Notes under the pieces: model-generated
Database searches by the model: none
The model's input: only the letters and a program-made list of their open reading frames with translations
What the model was told of the DNA's origin: nothing
Part shown: in pieces, positions 26,454 to 34,424 of the stretch
Position numbering within the stretch: the stretch's first letter is position 1
Layout of the letters: each line of letters begins with the position of its first letter
Program-made: the position numbers and the translations under genes
Assembly: GCF_026385485.1 (NCBI RefSeq)
Contig: NZ_JANIDX010000006.1
Span: 62,001 to 126,000 of the forward strand
DNA: 64,000 bases
Reading direction: 5' to 3'
Origin: Bombella pollinis
GTDB lineage: Bacteria > Pseudomonadota > Alphaproteobacteria > Acetobacterales > Acetobacteraceae

Positions 26454-26475
26454 GGCGGGGGTCTCCCCGTCTTTT
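26454..26475 (+). terminator. Terminator-like hairpin between rpsC and rplP
   Basis: GGCGGGG (26454-26460) pairs with CCCCGTC (26465-26471, one G-T pair) around GTCT and is followed by TTTT. It has the form of a short intrinsic terminator inside the S10 operon and probably acts as a partial attenuator, because rplP and later genes have no evident promoter in the remaining 33 bp. Confidence 0.55.
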
Positions 26476-26508
26476 AATCTGCGGTGCTTGATGTGAGGAT
26501 AGAAAATT

Positions 26509-26925
26509 ATGCTTTCTCCAAAGCGGACAAAGTTTCGTAAGGCCCATAAGGGCCGTATTCATGGTTTGGCTAAGGGCGGTACGCAGCTGAATTTTGGTGC
26601 GTATGGTCTAAAAGCCTTGGAGCCGGAGCGTATTACTGCGCGTCAAATTGAGGCATCTCGTCGTGCGATTACACGTGCGATGAAACGTGCTGGGCGTGTT
26701 TGGATTCGTATTTTTCCGGACACTCCGGTCTCGACAAAACCGGCAGAAGTGCGTATGGGTTCCGGTAAGGGTAACCCTGAGTACTGGGCAGCCCGTGTAA
26801 AGCCGGGACGTATCCTATTCGAGATCGAAGGGGTGCCACCGGAGGTTGCTCGCTTGGCTCTTAGCTTGGCAGCTGCGAAGTTGCCGATTAAGACCAAGTT
26901 CATTCAGCGTATCGGGGAGGCTTGA
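26509..26925 (+). CDS. rplP: 50S ribosomal protein L16
   Basis: Large-subunit protein that helps place A-site tRNA, 138 residues. It begins MLSPKRTKFRKAHKGR and holds RIFPDTPVSTKPAEVRMGSG, with the arginine that YcfD-type oxygenases modify in other bacteria. The rpmC gene starts 3 nt after its end. Confidence 0.99.
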   Translation: MLSPKRTKFRKAHKGRIHGLAKGGTQLNFGAYGLKALEPERITARQIEASRRAITRAMKRAGRVWIRIFPDTPVSTKPAEVRMGSGKGNPEYWAARVKPGRILFEIEGVPPEVARLALSLAAAKLPIKTKFIQRIGEA

Positions 26926-26927
26926 GA

Positions 26928-27164
26928 ATGGCTGAAACGACCTATAAGGTTGCTGATCTGCGCGCCAAGAGCGAGGATGAGTTGAAGACTCTTCTTGTAG
27001 ATTTGAAGCGTGAGCAGATTAACCAGCGTTTCGCTGCGGCCACAGGCCAGTCCGAAAATAGTAGCCGTGTTAAGATTGTGCGTCGTGCTGTCGCGCGTAT
27101 CAAAACATTGCTGAACCAGTCGAAGAACCGCGCGGGCGCAAAAACGTCCGCCGCAAAGTCCTGA
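26928..27164 (+). CDS. rpmC: 50S ribosomal protein L29
   Basis: Small helical protein at the tunnel exit, 78 residues. ATG 26928 has GGGGAGG 7 nt upstream, which favours it over an in-frame TTG 6 nt earlier. The core runs from YKVADLRAKSEDEL to IARIKT-like helix 2, with a lysine/alanine-rich tail. Confidence 0.98.
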   Translation: MAETTYKVADLRAKSEDELKTLLVDLKREQINQRFAAATGQSENSSRVKIVRRAVARIKTLLNQSKNRAGAKTSAAKS

Positions 27165-27177
27165 GAGGAGACGGACG

Positions 27178-27453
27178 ATGCCAAGGCGCGTCCTGACAGG
27201 GCGGGTGACGAGTGATAAGATGGATAAGACGGTAACTGTTCTTGTCGATCGTCGCGTGATGCATCCGCTCTATAAAAAGTTTATCCGCCGTTCCAAAAAG
27301 TATGCAGCGCATGATGATGCTAACGCATGCAAGATTGGTGATGTGGTGCGTATTGTTGAGTGCGCACCGCTTTCCAAGCGCAAGACATGGACGGTCATTT
27401 CCCGCAATGGAGTCGATGTTGCTGAGGCTGCATCGTCTTCTGTCGGCGCATAA
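27178..27453 (+). CDS. rpsQ: 30S ribosomal protein S17
   Basis: Small OB-fold 16S rRNA-binding protein, 91 residues, with the family opening PRRVLTGRVTSDKMDKTVTV and the RRSKKYAAHDDAN segment. The last 15 residues are a serine/alanine-rich extension. AGGAGAC lies upstream. Confidence 0.98.
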   Translation: MPRRVLTGRVTSDKMDKTVTVLVDRRVMHPLYKKFIRRSKKYAAHDDANACKIGDVVRIVECAPLSKRKTWTVISRNGVDVAEAASSSVGA

Positions 27454-27465
27454 GGGGGTAGACAG

Positions 27466-27834
27466 ATGATTCATCCCGAGACCAACCTAGACGTGGCTGA
27501 TAATTCTGGTGCGCGTCGGGTGCAGTGCATCAAGGTGCTGGGTGGCTCCAAGCGGAAGACCGCCTCGGTCGGCGACATCATTGTCGTATCCGTTAAAGAG
27601 GCGATTCCGCGTGGTAAGGTGAAGAAAGGTGACGTCCATCAGGCCGTTATCGTGCGTACATCTTACCCGGTGCGCCGCGCTGATGGTTCTGCCATTCGCT
27701 TTGATCGGAATGCCGCTGTGTTGCTGAATAAGCAGCAGGAGCCGATTGGCACGCGTATCTTTGGCCCCGTTGTTCGTGAGCTGCGTGCACGTAAGTTCAT
27801 GAAGATCATCTCCCTTGCTCCGGAGGTGTTGTAA
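27466..27834 (+). CDS. rplN: 50S ribosomal protein L14
   Basis: Interface protein of the large subunit, bound by RsfS during silencing. It has 122 residues, begins MIHPETNLDVADNSGARRVQ and ends MKIISLAPEVL, all standard. First gene of the spc part of the cluster; no spacer promoter is seen. Its stop overlaps the rplX start by 1 nt (TAATG). Confidence 0.99.
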   Translation: MIHPETNLDVADNSGARRVQCIKVLGGSKRKTASVGDIIVVSVKEAIPRGKVKKGDVHQAVIVRTSYPVRRADGSAIRFDRNAAVLLNKQQEPIGTRIFGPVVRELRARKFMKIISLAPEVL

Positions 27835-28154
27835 TGGCTGCACGTATTAAAAAAGGTGATAAGGTCCTCGTTTTGACAGGTCGCTCCCGTGGTGTGCAGG
27901 GGGAAGTTCTTTCTGTTCTGCCTAAGGCGGAGAAGGCTGTTGTGCGTGGGGTTGCTATCGCGAAGCGTCATACGAAGCCGAATCGTATGGGCGAAGGTGG
28001 CGGTATTGTTGAGCGTGAAATGCCTGTTCATCTCTCCAATCTAAAGCTGATCGACCCGAAAAGTGGTAAGCCAACACGTGTTGGTTTCCGTGTTCTGGAA
28101 GATGGTCGCAAAGTCCGTGTTGCTAAAGTAACCGGCGAAGTGATCGAAGGCTGA
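27834..28154 (+). CDS. rplX: 50S ribosomal protein L24
   Basis: Assembly-initiating protein with an N-terminal KOW motif (KGDKVLVLTGRSRGVQGEV), 106 residues, normal length. It is coupled to rplN by the TAATG overlap and followed by rplE after 10 nt. Confidence 0.99.
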   Translation: MAARIKKGDKVLVLTGRSRGVQGEVLSVLPKAEKAVVRGVAIAKRHTKPNRMGEGGGIVEREMPVHLSNLKLIDPKSGKPTRVGFRVLEDGRKVRVAKVTGEVIEG

Positions 28155-28164
28155 GGAGCGAACG

Positions 28165-28731
28165 ATGAGCGATAAAAAAGGTACCGTTCTGCCTCGTTTG
28201 CAGCAGGATTATCAGGACAAGCTTCGCGCTAAATTGCGTGAGCAGTTCGGATATAAAAGCGACATGCAGATTCCCAAGCTTGAGAAAATTGTCTTGAACA
28301 TGGGTGTCGGTGAAGCCGCTGCTGACCAAAAGAAGCTTGACGCTGCTGTTGAGGAAATGGCTCTGATTTCTGGTCAGAAGCCTGTAAAAACAGTGGCTCG
28401 TAAGGCTGTTGCGGGGTTCCGCATTCGTGAGGGGCTGCCGATTGGATGTAAGGTCACGTTGCGTAAGGCTCGTATGTACGAGTTCTTGGATCGTCTTGTG
28501 ACGATTGCTATGCCGCGTATTCGTGACTTCCGTGGTCTTCCGGCGAATAAAGGCTTTGATGGCCGTGGTAATTTTGCCATGGGTCTGAAAGAGCAGATTG
28601 TATTCCCGGAAATTGATTATGACAAAGTTGATGACATCCGTGGGATGGACATTATCTTTGTGACGACGGCAAAAACGGATGAAGAAGCAAAAGCTCTTCT
28701 GAAGGCATTTGATCTGCCGTTTGTGTCCTAA
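28165..28731 (+). CDS. rplE: 50S ribosomal protein L5
   Basis: Binds 5S rRNA in the central protuberance, 188 residues. It contains GQKPVKTVARKAVAGFRIREG and ends with the typical TDEEAKALLKAFDLPF. A 130-bp structured gap separates it from rpsN, which is long for this operon. Confidence 0.99.
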   Translation: MSDKKGTVLPRLQQDYQDKLRAKLREQFGYKSDMQIPKLEKIVLNMGVGEAAADQKKLDAAVEEMALISGQKPVKTVARKAVAGFRIREGLPIGCKVTLRKARMYEFLDRLVTIAMPRIRDFRGLPANKGFDGRGNFAMGLKEQIVFPEIDYDKVDDIRGMDIIFVTTAKTDEEAKALLKAFDLPFVS

Positions 28732-28754
28732 GCGACATTTTTTCGTATCAATCG

Positions 28755-28839
28755 CGGAAAAGAGATTTTCCCCCTTCACATGAGGGGGGAGTTTCCGTTA
28801 CAGTTCCGTTGATTGGAAAACCGTCGGGATGGGCCCGAC
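28755..28839 (+). promoter_or_regulatory. Structured spacer between rplE and rpsN
   Basis: The gap holds a two-part stem (CGGAAA 28755-28760 with TTTCCG 28792-28797, and TCCCCCT 28769-28775 with the G-rich arm at 28783-28790) and a second perfect hairpin, GTCGGG/CCCGAC (28823-28839), just ahead of the rpsN ribosome-binding site. In E. coli, S8 represses the spc operon by binding close to this point in the mRNA. Whether these stems bind S8 is inference. Confidence 0.5.
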
Positions 28840-28861
28840 AGGTTCCGGGAGAAGATTCGAG

Positions 28862-29167
28862 ATGGCGAAAATCTCTGCGGTAAACCGTAATAATCGTCGT
28901 GCTGCTATGGCGCAGCGTGATCGTGAAAAGCGGACCGCTCTTAAAAATACAATTAAGGATCGCTCTCTTTCTATGGAAGAGCGTTTCGAAGCGACACTGA
29001 AATTAGCGAAGTTGCCGCGCAATGGCTCTCAGACCCGCGTGCGTTTGCGTTGCAAGCTTACTGGTCGTTCTCGTGGGAACTACCGTAAGTTTGAGCTGTG
29101 TCGTATTGCACTGCGCGACTTGGCGTCTACGGGGCAAATCCCCGGCATGGTTAAGTCCAGCTGGTAA
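28862..29167 (+). CDS. rpsN: 30S ribosomal protein S14
   Basis: Small-subunit head protein, 101 residues, the long zinc-free type: no CxxC pair is present. ATG 28862 gives MAKISAVNRNNRRAAMAQRD; an in-frame start at 28829 lies within the hairpin and adds unrelated residues. It ends GQIPGMVKSSW, as normal. Confidence 0.98.
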   Translation: MAKISAVNRNNRRAAMAQRDREKRTALKNTIKDRSLSMEERFEATLKLAKLPRNGSQTRVRLRCKLTGRSRGNYRKFELCRIALRDLASTGQIPGMVKSSW

Positions 29168-29180
29168 AAGGGTAGTCTGA

Positions 29181-29579
29181 ATGTCTATGTCTGATCCATT
29201 GGGTGATATGCTCACCCGGGTCCGTAACGCTCAGCGTGCCCGCCATGCTGCTTGCGTTGCTCCGGCCTCCAAATTGCGCGCTAGCGTGCTTGAGGCATTA
29301 AAGCGCGAAGGATATATTCGCGGTTATACGACTGAGGAGGTCCGTAAGGGTATCTCTCAGTTCCGTATTGAGTTGAAATATAGCGATGGCCAGCCTGTGA
29401 TTCGTGAGATTCACCGTGTTTCTCGTCCGGGGCGTCGCGTATATTCCAAGATTAAAGAGTTGCCCCGCGTTTATGCTGGTTTGGGTGTTTCTATCCTTTC
29501 CACTCCGCGTGGCGTTCTTTCAGACGTTGAGGCTCGTGCTGCCAATGTTGGTGGCGAGGTCCTCTGCCGCGTCTTCTAA
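29181..29579 (+). CDS. rpsH: 30S ribosomal protein S8
   Basis: Binds 16S rRNA helix 21 and in E. coli represses the spc operon. It has 132 residues, starts MSMSDPLGDMLTRVRNAQ (an ATG 6 nt later is possible) and carries STPRGVLSDVEAR near the C-terminus. AAAGGG lies upstream. rplF follows after 9 nt. Confidence 0.98.
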   Translation: MSMSDPLGDMLTRVRNAQRARHAACVAPASKLRASVLEALKREGYIRGYTTEEVRKGISQFRIELKYSDGQPVIREIHRVSRPGRRVYSKIKELPRVYAGLGVSILSTPRGVLSDVEARAANVGGEVLCRVF

Positions 29580-29588
29580 GGAGGGAAT

Positions 29589-30125
29589 ATGTCTCGCGTA
29601 GGTAAATATCCTATTGAGCTCCCCGCCGGGGTTGAGGCGGTTGTCAAGGACGGCATGTTTTGCGTCAAAGGCAAACGTGGTGAGCTGAGTGTGCCAGTAT
29701 CTTCATTTGTTGATGTGAAGATTGCGGATGGTAAGATTACTGTCTCTCCTCTAGGGGGGCGTACGCCGCGTAGCTGGACGATGTGGGGGACATCTCGCGC
29801 TGTGTTTGCAAACATGGTGAAGGGTGTTTCTGAGGGTTTCCAGAAAGGGCTTGAGATTCAGGGGACGGGTTTTCGTGCTGCTGTTCAGGGTTCCAATCTG
29901 GTGATGAATCTTGGTTTCTCACATGATGTGGTCTATCCGATCCCATCTGATGTGAAGATTACGACACCGCGTCCGACAGCCATTTTGGTTGAGGGTAACG
30001 ACAAGCAGCGCGTTGGTCAGGTAGCTTTGGATATCCGCAGCTTCCGTAAACCTGAGCCTTATAAGGGCAAGGGTGTTCGTTATGAGACCGAAGTTCTGCG
30101 TCAGAAAGAAGGTAAGAAGAAGTAA
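29589..30125 (+). CDS. rplF: 50S ribosomal protein L6
   Basis: Sits near the sarcin-ricin loop, 178 residues in two repeated domains. It begins MSRVGKYPIELPAGVE and ends with the signature KPEPYKGKGVRYETEVLRQK. It overlaps the rplR start by 1 nt. Confidence 0.99.
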   Translation: MSRVGKYPIELPAGVEAVVKDGMFCVKGKRGELSVPVSSFVDVKIADGKITVSPLGGRTPRSWTMWGTSRAVFANMVKGVSEGFQKGLEIQGTGFRAAVQGSNLVMNLGFSHDVVYPIPSDVKITTPRPTAILVEGNDKQRVGQVALDIRSFRKPEPYKGKGVRYETEVLRQKEGKKK

Positions 30126-30487
30126 TGGCATCGCTGCAAGGATTGCAGGAGCGTCGCCGCAAGCGGTTGCGTTTCCAGCTTCGTCGCAAGAGCGGCGGCC
30201 GGCCGCGTTTGTCGGTCTTCCGTTCTAGCAAGAATATCCACGTTCAAGTCATTGATGATGCGCGTGGGGTTACACTGGCCAGTGCGTCTACGCTTGAGAA
30301 AGCTGTTCGTGAAGCCGGTAAAACCGGTGCGAATATCGCAGCCGCTTCCGTCATTGGTAAGCTGGTTGCAGAGCGCGCTGTTAAGGCTGGGGTCAAAGAG
30401 GTTGTGTTCGACCGTGGCTCCTATCTCTATCATGGCCGGGTGAAAGCCCTGGCAGAGGCTGCCCGTGAGGGCGGGCTGTCTTTCTAA
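30125..30487 (+). CDS. rplR: 50S ribosomal protein L18
   Basis: Partner of L5 on 5S rRNA, 120 residues. The basic N-terminal tail (RRRKRLRFQLRRKSGGRPRLSV is the family pattern in part) is followed by the core ending FDRGSYLYHGRVKALAEAAREGGL. It is coupled to rplF by an overlapping stop and start. Confidence 0.99.
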   Translation: MASLQGLQERRRKRLRFQLRRKSGGRPRLSVFRSSKNIHVQVIDDARGVTLASASTLEKAVREAGKTGANIAAASVIGKLVAERAVKAGVKEVVFDRGSYLYHGRVKALAEAAREGGLSF

Positions 30488-30499
30488 GGAGGATCACAC

Positions 30500-31069
30500 A
30501 TGGCACGTGAGCCAAGAGAAGGCGGCCGTGGTGGTCGTGAGCGTGAGCAGGGTGATGAGCTTGTTGATAAGCTTGTAACCATTAATCGCGTTGCAAAAGT
30601 TGTTAAAGGCGGTCGGCGTTTTGCCTTTGCTGCTCTGGTTGTTGTTGGCGACCAGAAAGGGCGCGTTGGGTATGGTGCAGGTAAAGCCCGTGAGGTGCCT
30701 GAGGCCATTCGTAAGGCGACAGAGCGTGCACGCCGTAACATGATTCGCGTTCCGATGAAGGAAGGCCGTACGCTGCATCATGATGCAGTGGGGCGTTTTG
30801 GGGCTGGTGAGGTTGTTGTACGTGCTGCTGAAGCGGGTACAGGGATCATTGCTGGTGGGCCAATTCGTGCTGTCTTCGAGAGCTTGGGTGTAAGCGATGT
30901 TGTCGCAAAAAGCCTAGGGACACGGAACCCGCACAATATGATTAAGGCTGCATTTGACGCCCTGGAGCGTGCAAGTAGCCCGCGTCAGGTTGCGGCACGT
31001 CGTGGTAAGAAGACATTCGAGCTGTTTGGCCGCCGTGAGCAGTCAGAGACGGAGGCTGCTAATGTCTAA
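30500..31069 (+). CDS. rpsE: 30S ribosomal protein S5
   Basis: Mediates decoding fidelity and mRNA unwinding with S3 and S4, 189 residues. An extended arginine/glutamate-rich N-terminus of about 18 residues precedes the double-stranded RNA-binding domain with VVVGDQKGRVGYGAGKAREV. AAGGAGG lies upstream. It overlaps rpmD by 8 nt. Confidence 0.99.
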   Translation: MAREPREGGRGGREREQGDELVDKLVTINRVAKVVKGGRRFAFAALVVVGDQKGRVGYGAGKAREVPEAIRKATERARRNMIRVPMKEGRTLHHDAVGRFGAGEVVVRAAEAGTGIIAGGPIRAVFESLGVSDVVAKSLGTRNPHNMIKAAFDALERASSPRQVAARRGKKTFELFGRREQSETEAANV

Positions 31070-31253
31070 GACAAAAGGTAAGACTATCCGGGTGACGCAG
31101 ATCGCTTCTGTGATCGGCTCCAAGCCGGGTCAGGCGGAAACGGTCAAGGGGCTGGGCCTTCGTGGTATCGGTTCCAGCCGTGAGTTGGAGGATACGTCCT
31201 CCGTCCGCGGGATGATCCGCAAGGTGTCCCATCTGGTAAAGGTGGAGGCTTGA
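31062..31253 (+). CDS. rpmD: 50S ribosomal protein L30
   Basis: Small large-subunit protein, 63 residues, missing in some bacteria but present here. ATG 31062 lies inside the end of rpsE and gives MSKTKGKTIRVTQIAS; longer in-frame starts lie deep within rpsE. GGAGG lies 6 nt upstream. Confidence 0.97.
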   Translation: MSKTKGKTIRVTQIASVIGSKPGQAETVKGLGLRGIGSSRELEDTSSVRGMIRKVSHLVKVEA

Positions 31254-31254
31254 T

Positions 31255-31743
31255 ATGAACCTGAATGAATTGCGTGATAACGCTGGGGCTCGCTACCGCA
31301 AAAAGCGTCTTGGGCGTGGTATCGGCTCTGGTAAAGGCAAGACCTCTGGTAAGGGCCATAAGGGTCAGAAAGCACGTTCCGGCGTAGCGATTAATGGCTT
31401 TGAGGGTGGTCAGTTGCCGATTTATCGTCGTATGCCGAAGCGTGGCTTCGTCAATATTTTCCGTAAGGAATATGCGGCGGTTAATCTTGGTGCTGTCAGT
31501 AAGGCTCTGGAAGCTGGTAAGCTTTCTGCTGGTGCGCCTATTACCGAGGACGTGTTGCGTCAAGCTGGGCTTATTGGTAGCCGTAAGGTTGCTGGTGTGC
31601 GTCTTTTGGCCAAGGGCGAGCTGTCTCAGGGTGTGAACTTTGAGGTCTCCGGGGCGTCTGCAGCAGCGGTAGCTGCGGTAGAGAAAGCCGGTGGCTCTGT
31701 GAAGGTTCTTGCCGTTAAGAAGGAAGCTCAGGCTGAGGCTTGA
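31255..31743 (+). CDS. rplO: 50S ribosomal protein L15
   Basis: Late-assembly large-subunit protein, 162 residues, with the glycine-rich N-terminal extension (RLGRGIGSGKGKTSGKGHKG) that threads through rRNA, and the C-terminal KAGGSVKVL motif. It begins 1 nt after rpmD. A terminator-like hairpin separates it from secY. Confidence 0.99.
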   Translation: MNLNELRDNAGARYRKKRLGRGIGSGKGKTSGKGHKGQKARSGVAINGFEGGQLPIYRRMPKRGFVNIFRKEYAAVNLGAVSKALEAGKLSAGAPITEDVLRQAGLIGSRKVAGVRLLAKGELSQGVNFEVSGASAAAVAAVEKAGGSVKVLAVKKEAQAEA

Positions 31744-31785
31744 GTTTGCTTACCCAGTAAGCTGGGGTGACAGTGAACAAGTGAG

Positions 31786-31819
31786 CAGCGTCCCGTACGA
31801 TGTGCGGTGACGCTGTTTT
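31786..31819 (+). terminator. Terminator-like hairpin between rplO and secY
   Basis: CAGCGTCCCGTAC pairs with GTGCGGTGACGCTG (31786-31815; one bulge and one wobble pair) and is followed by TTTT, ending 17 nt before the secY ATG and immediately ahead of its ribosome-binding site. It could reduce secY-adk transcription relative to the ribosomal genes, or mask the secY start. The gap also has a smaller GCTTAC/GTAAGC stem near 31748-31762. Confidence 0.6.
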
Positions 31820-31836
31820 CATGAAAGGACGGGGAG

Positions 31837-33210
31837 ATGGCTTCAGCGGCAGAACAGTTGGCCGGCAACCTGAATATGAGTGCCTTTTCTAAGGCGACAG
31901 AGCTCAAAAAACGGATCTGGTTTACATTAGGGGCATTGATTGTTTATCGCCTTGGCACGTTTATCCCTGTGCCGGGGATTGATGCTTCTGTGTTGGGGCA
32001 GCTTGTTGGGGAAAATCAGGGTGGCATCTTGGGCATGTTTGACATGTTCACAGGTGGTGCTTTGGGGCGTATGACGCTTTTTGCCCTTAACATTATGCCC
32101 TATATTAGTGCTTCTATTATTATTCAGCTGCTTTCAACGGCGTTGCCTTCTATGGAAGCGTTGAAGAAAGAGGGTGAATCAGGGCGTAAAAAGCTTAACC
32201 AATATACGCGGTATCTCACGGTGCTTATTGCCGTGGTACAAGCTTATGGCTTCGCCATGGGGTTAAGTAGCATGCATACAAAAACAGGGTTGAGCGCGGT
32301 TATTTCCCCCGGTCCGACCTTCCTTGTTTCTTATGTTGTGATGCTTGTGACGGGGACGCTGTTCCTTATGTGGTTGGGGGAACAGATTACCTCACGTGGG
32401 ATTGGGAATGGGATTTCCCTCATAATTTTCTCCGGTATTGTAGCGAATTTACCACATGCGCTTAATACGTTGTTCGAGCTAGGAAGAACGGGGGCTTTGT
32501 CGCCGCTCTTTGTGGTGGCCTTCCTCATTTTAGCTCTGCTGGTTATCGCTTTTATTGTGTTTATGGAGCAAGCGCAGCGGCGTATTGTTATTCAGTATCC
32601 TAAACGGCAGGTGGGTAACCGTATTTATGGCGGGGATTCCACACATATGCCGCTTAAGGTGAATACAGCAGGTGTAATTCCCCCCATTTTTGCGTCTTCT
32701 GTTTTGCTTGTGCCGGCGACTTTGTCGGGCTTTATGCATAATAATGGTGGCATTATGGGGCGTGTGGGGCAGTGGCTCTCCCAAGGGCAACCGCTTTACA
32801 TGGCGTTTTATGCTTTCATGATTGTGTTTTTCTCTTATTTTTATGCAGCTGTGACATTTAATCCTGAGGAAACAGCTGATAATTTGAGGAAGCAAGGCGG
32901 GTTTGTGCCGGGTATTCGTCCGGGGGCTAATACGGCGCGTTATTTTGATCGTATTTTGTCACGCTTGACGAGCATTGGCGCGGCCTACATGGTGCTGGTT
33001 TGTCTCTTGCCGCAGTTCTTGATCAACAAATATAATGTACCGTTTTACTTTGGTGGGACGAGCTTGATTATTATCGTATCGGTCACGATTGATACGGTTA
33101 CGCAGGTGCAATCTCATTTGGTGGCGCATCAATATCAAGGGCTTATCCGTAAGCAGCGGGAGCGGGGTAGCCGTGGGCGTAGTCGCGTTGGTCGGGAAAA
33201 ACGGAGGTAA
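31837..33210 (+). CDS. secY: Preprotein translocase subunit SecY
   Basis: Channel-forming subunit of the Sec translocon in the inner membrane, 457 residues with ten membrane helices. The plug and gate region (FIPVPGIDASVL near residue 45) and the cytosolic loop GGFVPGIRPG are conserved. A GGACGGGGAG ribosome-binding site precedes the ATG. Codon use is noticeably less biased than in the ribosomal genes. secE is not adjacent. adk follows after 2 nt. Confidence 0.98.
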   Translation: MASAAEQLAGNLNMSAFSKATELKKRIWFTLGALIVYRLGTFIPVPGIDASVLGQLVGENQGGILGMFDMFTGGALGRMTLFALNIMPYISASIIIQLLSTALPSMEALKKEGESGRKKLNQYTRYLTVLIAVVQAYGFAMGLSSMHTKTGLSAVISPGPTFLVSYVVMLVTGTLFLMWLGEQITSRGIGNGISLIIFSGIVANLPHALNTLFELGRTGALSPLFVVAFLILALLVIAFIVFMEQAQRRIVIQYPKRQVGNRIYGGDSTHMPLKVNTAGVIPPIFASSVLLVPATLSGFMHNNGGIMGRVGQWLSQGQPLYMAFYAFMIVFFSYFYAAVTFNPEETADNLRKQGGFVPGIRPGANTARYFDRILSRLTSIGAAYMVLVCLLPQFLINKYNVPFYFGGTSLIIIVSVTIDTVTQVQSHLVAHQYQGLIRKQRERGSRGRSRVGREKRR

Positions 33211-33212
33211 GG

Positions 33213-33791
33213 GTGAATATCATTCTTCTTGGTCCCCCCGGTGCGGGAAAGGGGACACAGGCGAAGCGTCTCGAGAAAAATCGTGGCATGAAGCAAATCT
33301 CTACAGGGGATATGCTGCGTGCTGAGGTCAAGGCGAAATCTCCGATTGGTTTGGAGGTTAAGGGTTTGATGGAGAAGGGGCATTTTGTGCCGGATCCCAT
33401 CATTGTTCAAATGATTGAGAATCGTATTGAGCAGCCCGATTGTGCGAAGGGGGTCATTTTAGATGGTTTCCCTCGTACAGAGCCTCAGGCAGAGATTTTG
33501 GATTCTATGCTCAAAGAGCAGGGGCTCAAAATTGATGCGGTGATTTTGTTAGAGGTGAGTGAAGATGCTCTTGTAAAGCGTCTTTGCGAACGTCAGCATG
33601 ATGATGGCTCCCGCCGTGCGGATGACCACCCAGAGGTGATTCATTCACGTCTGAAGGTCTATCGGGAGCAAACAGCCCCTATTCTGCCTTATTATGAGGA
33701 GAGAGGGTGCTTAAAGCGCGTTGATGGGATGCAAGATGTTGATACGGTTGGGGCGGCGATTGACGCTATTCTCGACCAATTAGCGTCTTGA
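33213..33791 (+). CDS. adk: Adenylate kinase
   Basis: Converts ATP and AMP to two ADP in the cytosol. It has 192 residues, with the P-loop GPPGAGKGT (residues 7-15) and the AMP-binding motif DGFPRTEPQAE. It is the short form: the zinc-type LID insertion of long adenylate kinases is absent, as is common in alphaproteobacteria. It starts at GTG 33213 behind GGAGG. A weak hairpin (33802-33819) followed by a T-rich stretch lies just after it. Confidence 0.98.
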   Translation: MNIILLGPPGAGKGTQAKRLEKNRGMKQISTGDMLRAEVKAKSPIGLEVKGLMEKGHFVPDPIIVQMIENRIEQPDCAKGVILDGFPRTEPQAEILDSMLKEQGLKIDAVILLEVSEDALVKRLCERQHDDGSRRADDHPEVIHSRLKVYREQTAPILPYYEERGCLKRVDGMQDVDTVGAAIDAILDQLAS

Positions 33792-33801
33792 TATGTGAGT
33801 C

Positions 33802-33828
33802 GGTCACGAAAAAGTGATCTTTATTATT
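33802..33828 (+). terminator. Weak terminator after adk
   Basis: GGTCAC (33802-33807) pairs with GTGATC (33814-33819, one G-T pair) around a GAAAAA loop and is followed by TTTATTATTT. This is a plausible end of the secY-adk transcript just ahead of the next promoter. Confidence 0.45.
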
Positions 33829-33896
33829 TGACTTGTCTGGCAGGGCAGTATATTCGCCCAGCATAAGGTGAACGTATCGAACCCCATGGCGGGGTT
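33828..33896 (+). promoter_or_regulatory. Probable alpha operon promoter and rpsM leader hairpin
   Basis: TTGACT (33828-33833) and TATATT (33849-33854) form a likely promoter with a short 15-bp spacer; a -10 read at 33851 gives 17 bp but a poorer match. A perfect AACCCC/GGGGTT hairpin (33880-33896) lies in the leader about 100 nt before rpsM. In E. coli S4 represses this operon through a leader structure. S4 is not encoded in the operon here, so such control is uncertain. Confidence 0.45.
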
Positions 33897-33996
33897 GGAA
33901 TCGTTCTTTGGGGACTGATGCCGGTGAGCGGCCATGGTCCGTCAGACAAAGATTTTTGGCAACGCGGCTTTGGGCCGTGTGGATGGGAGAATTGGC

Positions 33997-34374
33997 GTGG
34001 CACGTATTGCCGGCGTAAACATTCCGACCAACAAACGGGTGGTCATCGGTCTGCGCTATGTTTATGGCATTGGTCCGTCGAGCGCACAGGCAATCTGTGC
34101 AAAGCTCGGCATTGATGATGCTAAGCGCGTGAATGAGCTTTCTGATGATGAGGTCACAAAGATTCGTGACCTGATTGACAGTGAGTACCGTGTAGAAGGT
34201 GATCTCCGTCGTGAGACGGCGATGAATATTAAGCGTCTGATGGACCTTGGCTGCTATCGTGGTCTGCGTCATCGCCGTGGTCTTCCGGTTCGTGGGCAGC
34301 GTACGCATACAAATGCGCGTACTCGTAAGGGTAAGGCTGTTGCCATTGCTGGTAAGAAGAAGGCAACGCGCTAA
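33997..34374 (+). CDS. rpsM: 30S ribosomal protein S13
   Basis: Head protein that contacts the 50S subunit and P-site tRNA, 125 residues. GTG 33997 has GGGAGA 6 nt upstream and gives the standard N-terminus VARIAGVNIPTNKRV; the in-frame ATG at 33934 would add 21 unrelated residues. The C-terminus holds GLPVRGQRTHTNARTRKG. It opens the alpha operon. Confidence 0.98.
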   Translation: MARIAGVNIPTNKRVVIGLRYVYGIGPSSAQAICAKLGIDDAKRVNELSDDEVTKIRDLIDSEYRVEGDLRRETAMNIKRLMDLGCYRGLRHRRGLPVRGQRTHTNARTRKGKAVAIAGKKKATR

Positions 34375-34424
34375 TAAGCGCGTTCTCTTTGACGCTTTTG
34401 CAGATTTAGTAGGACAAGCATATT

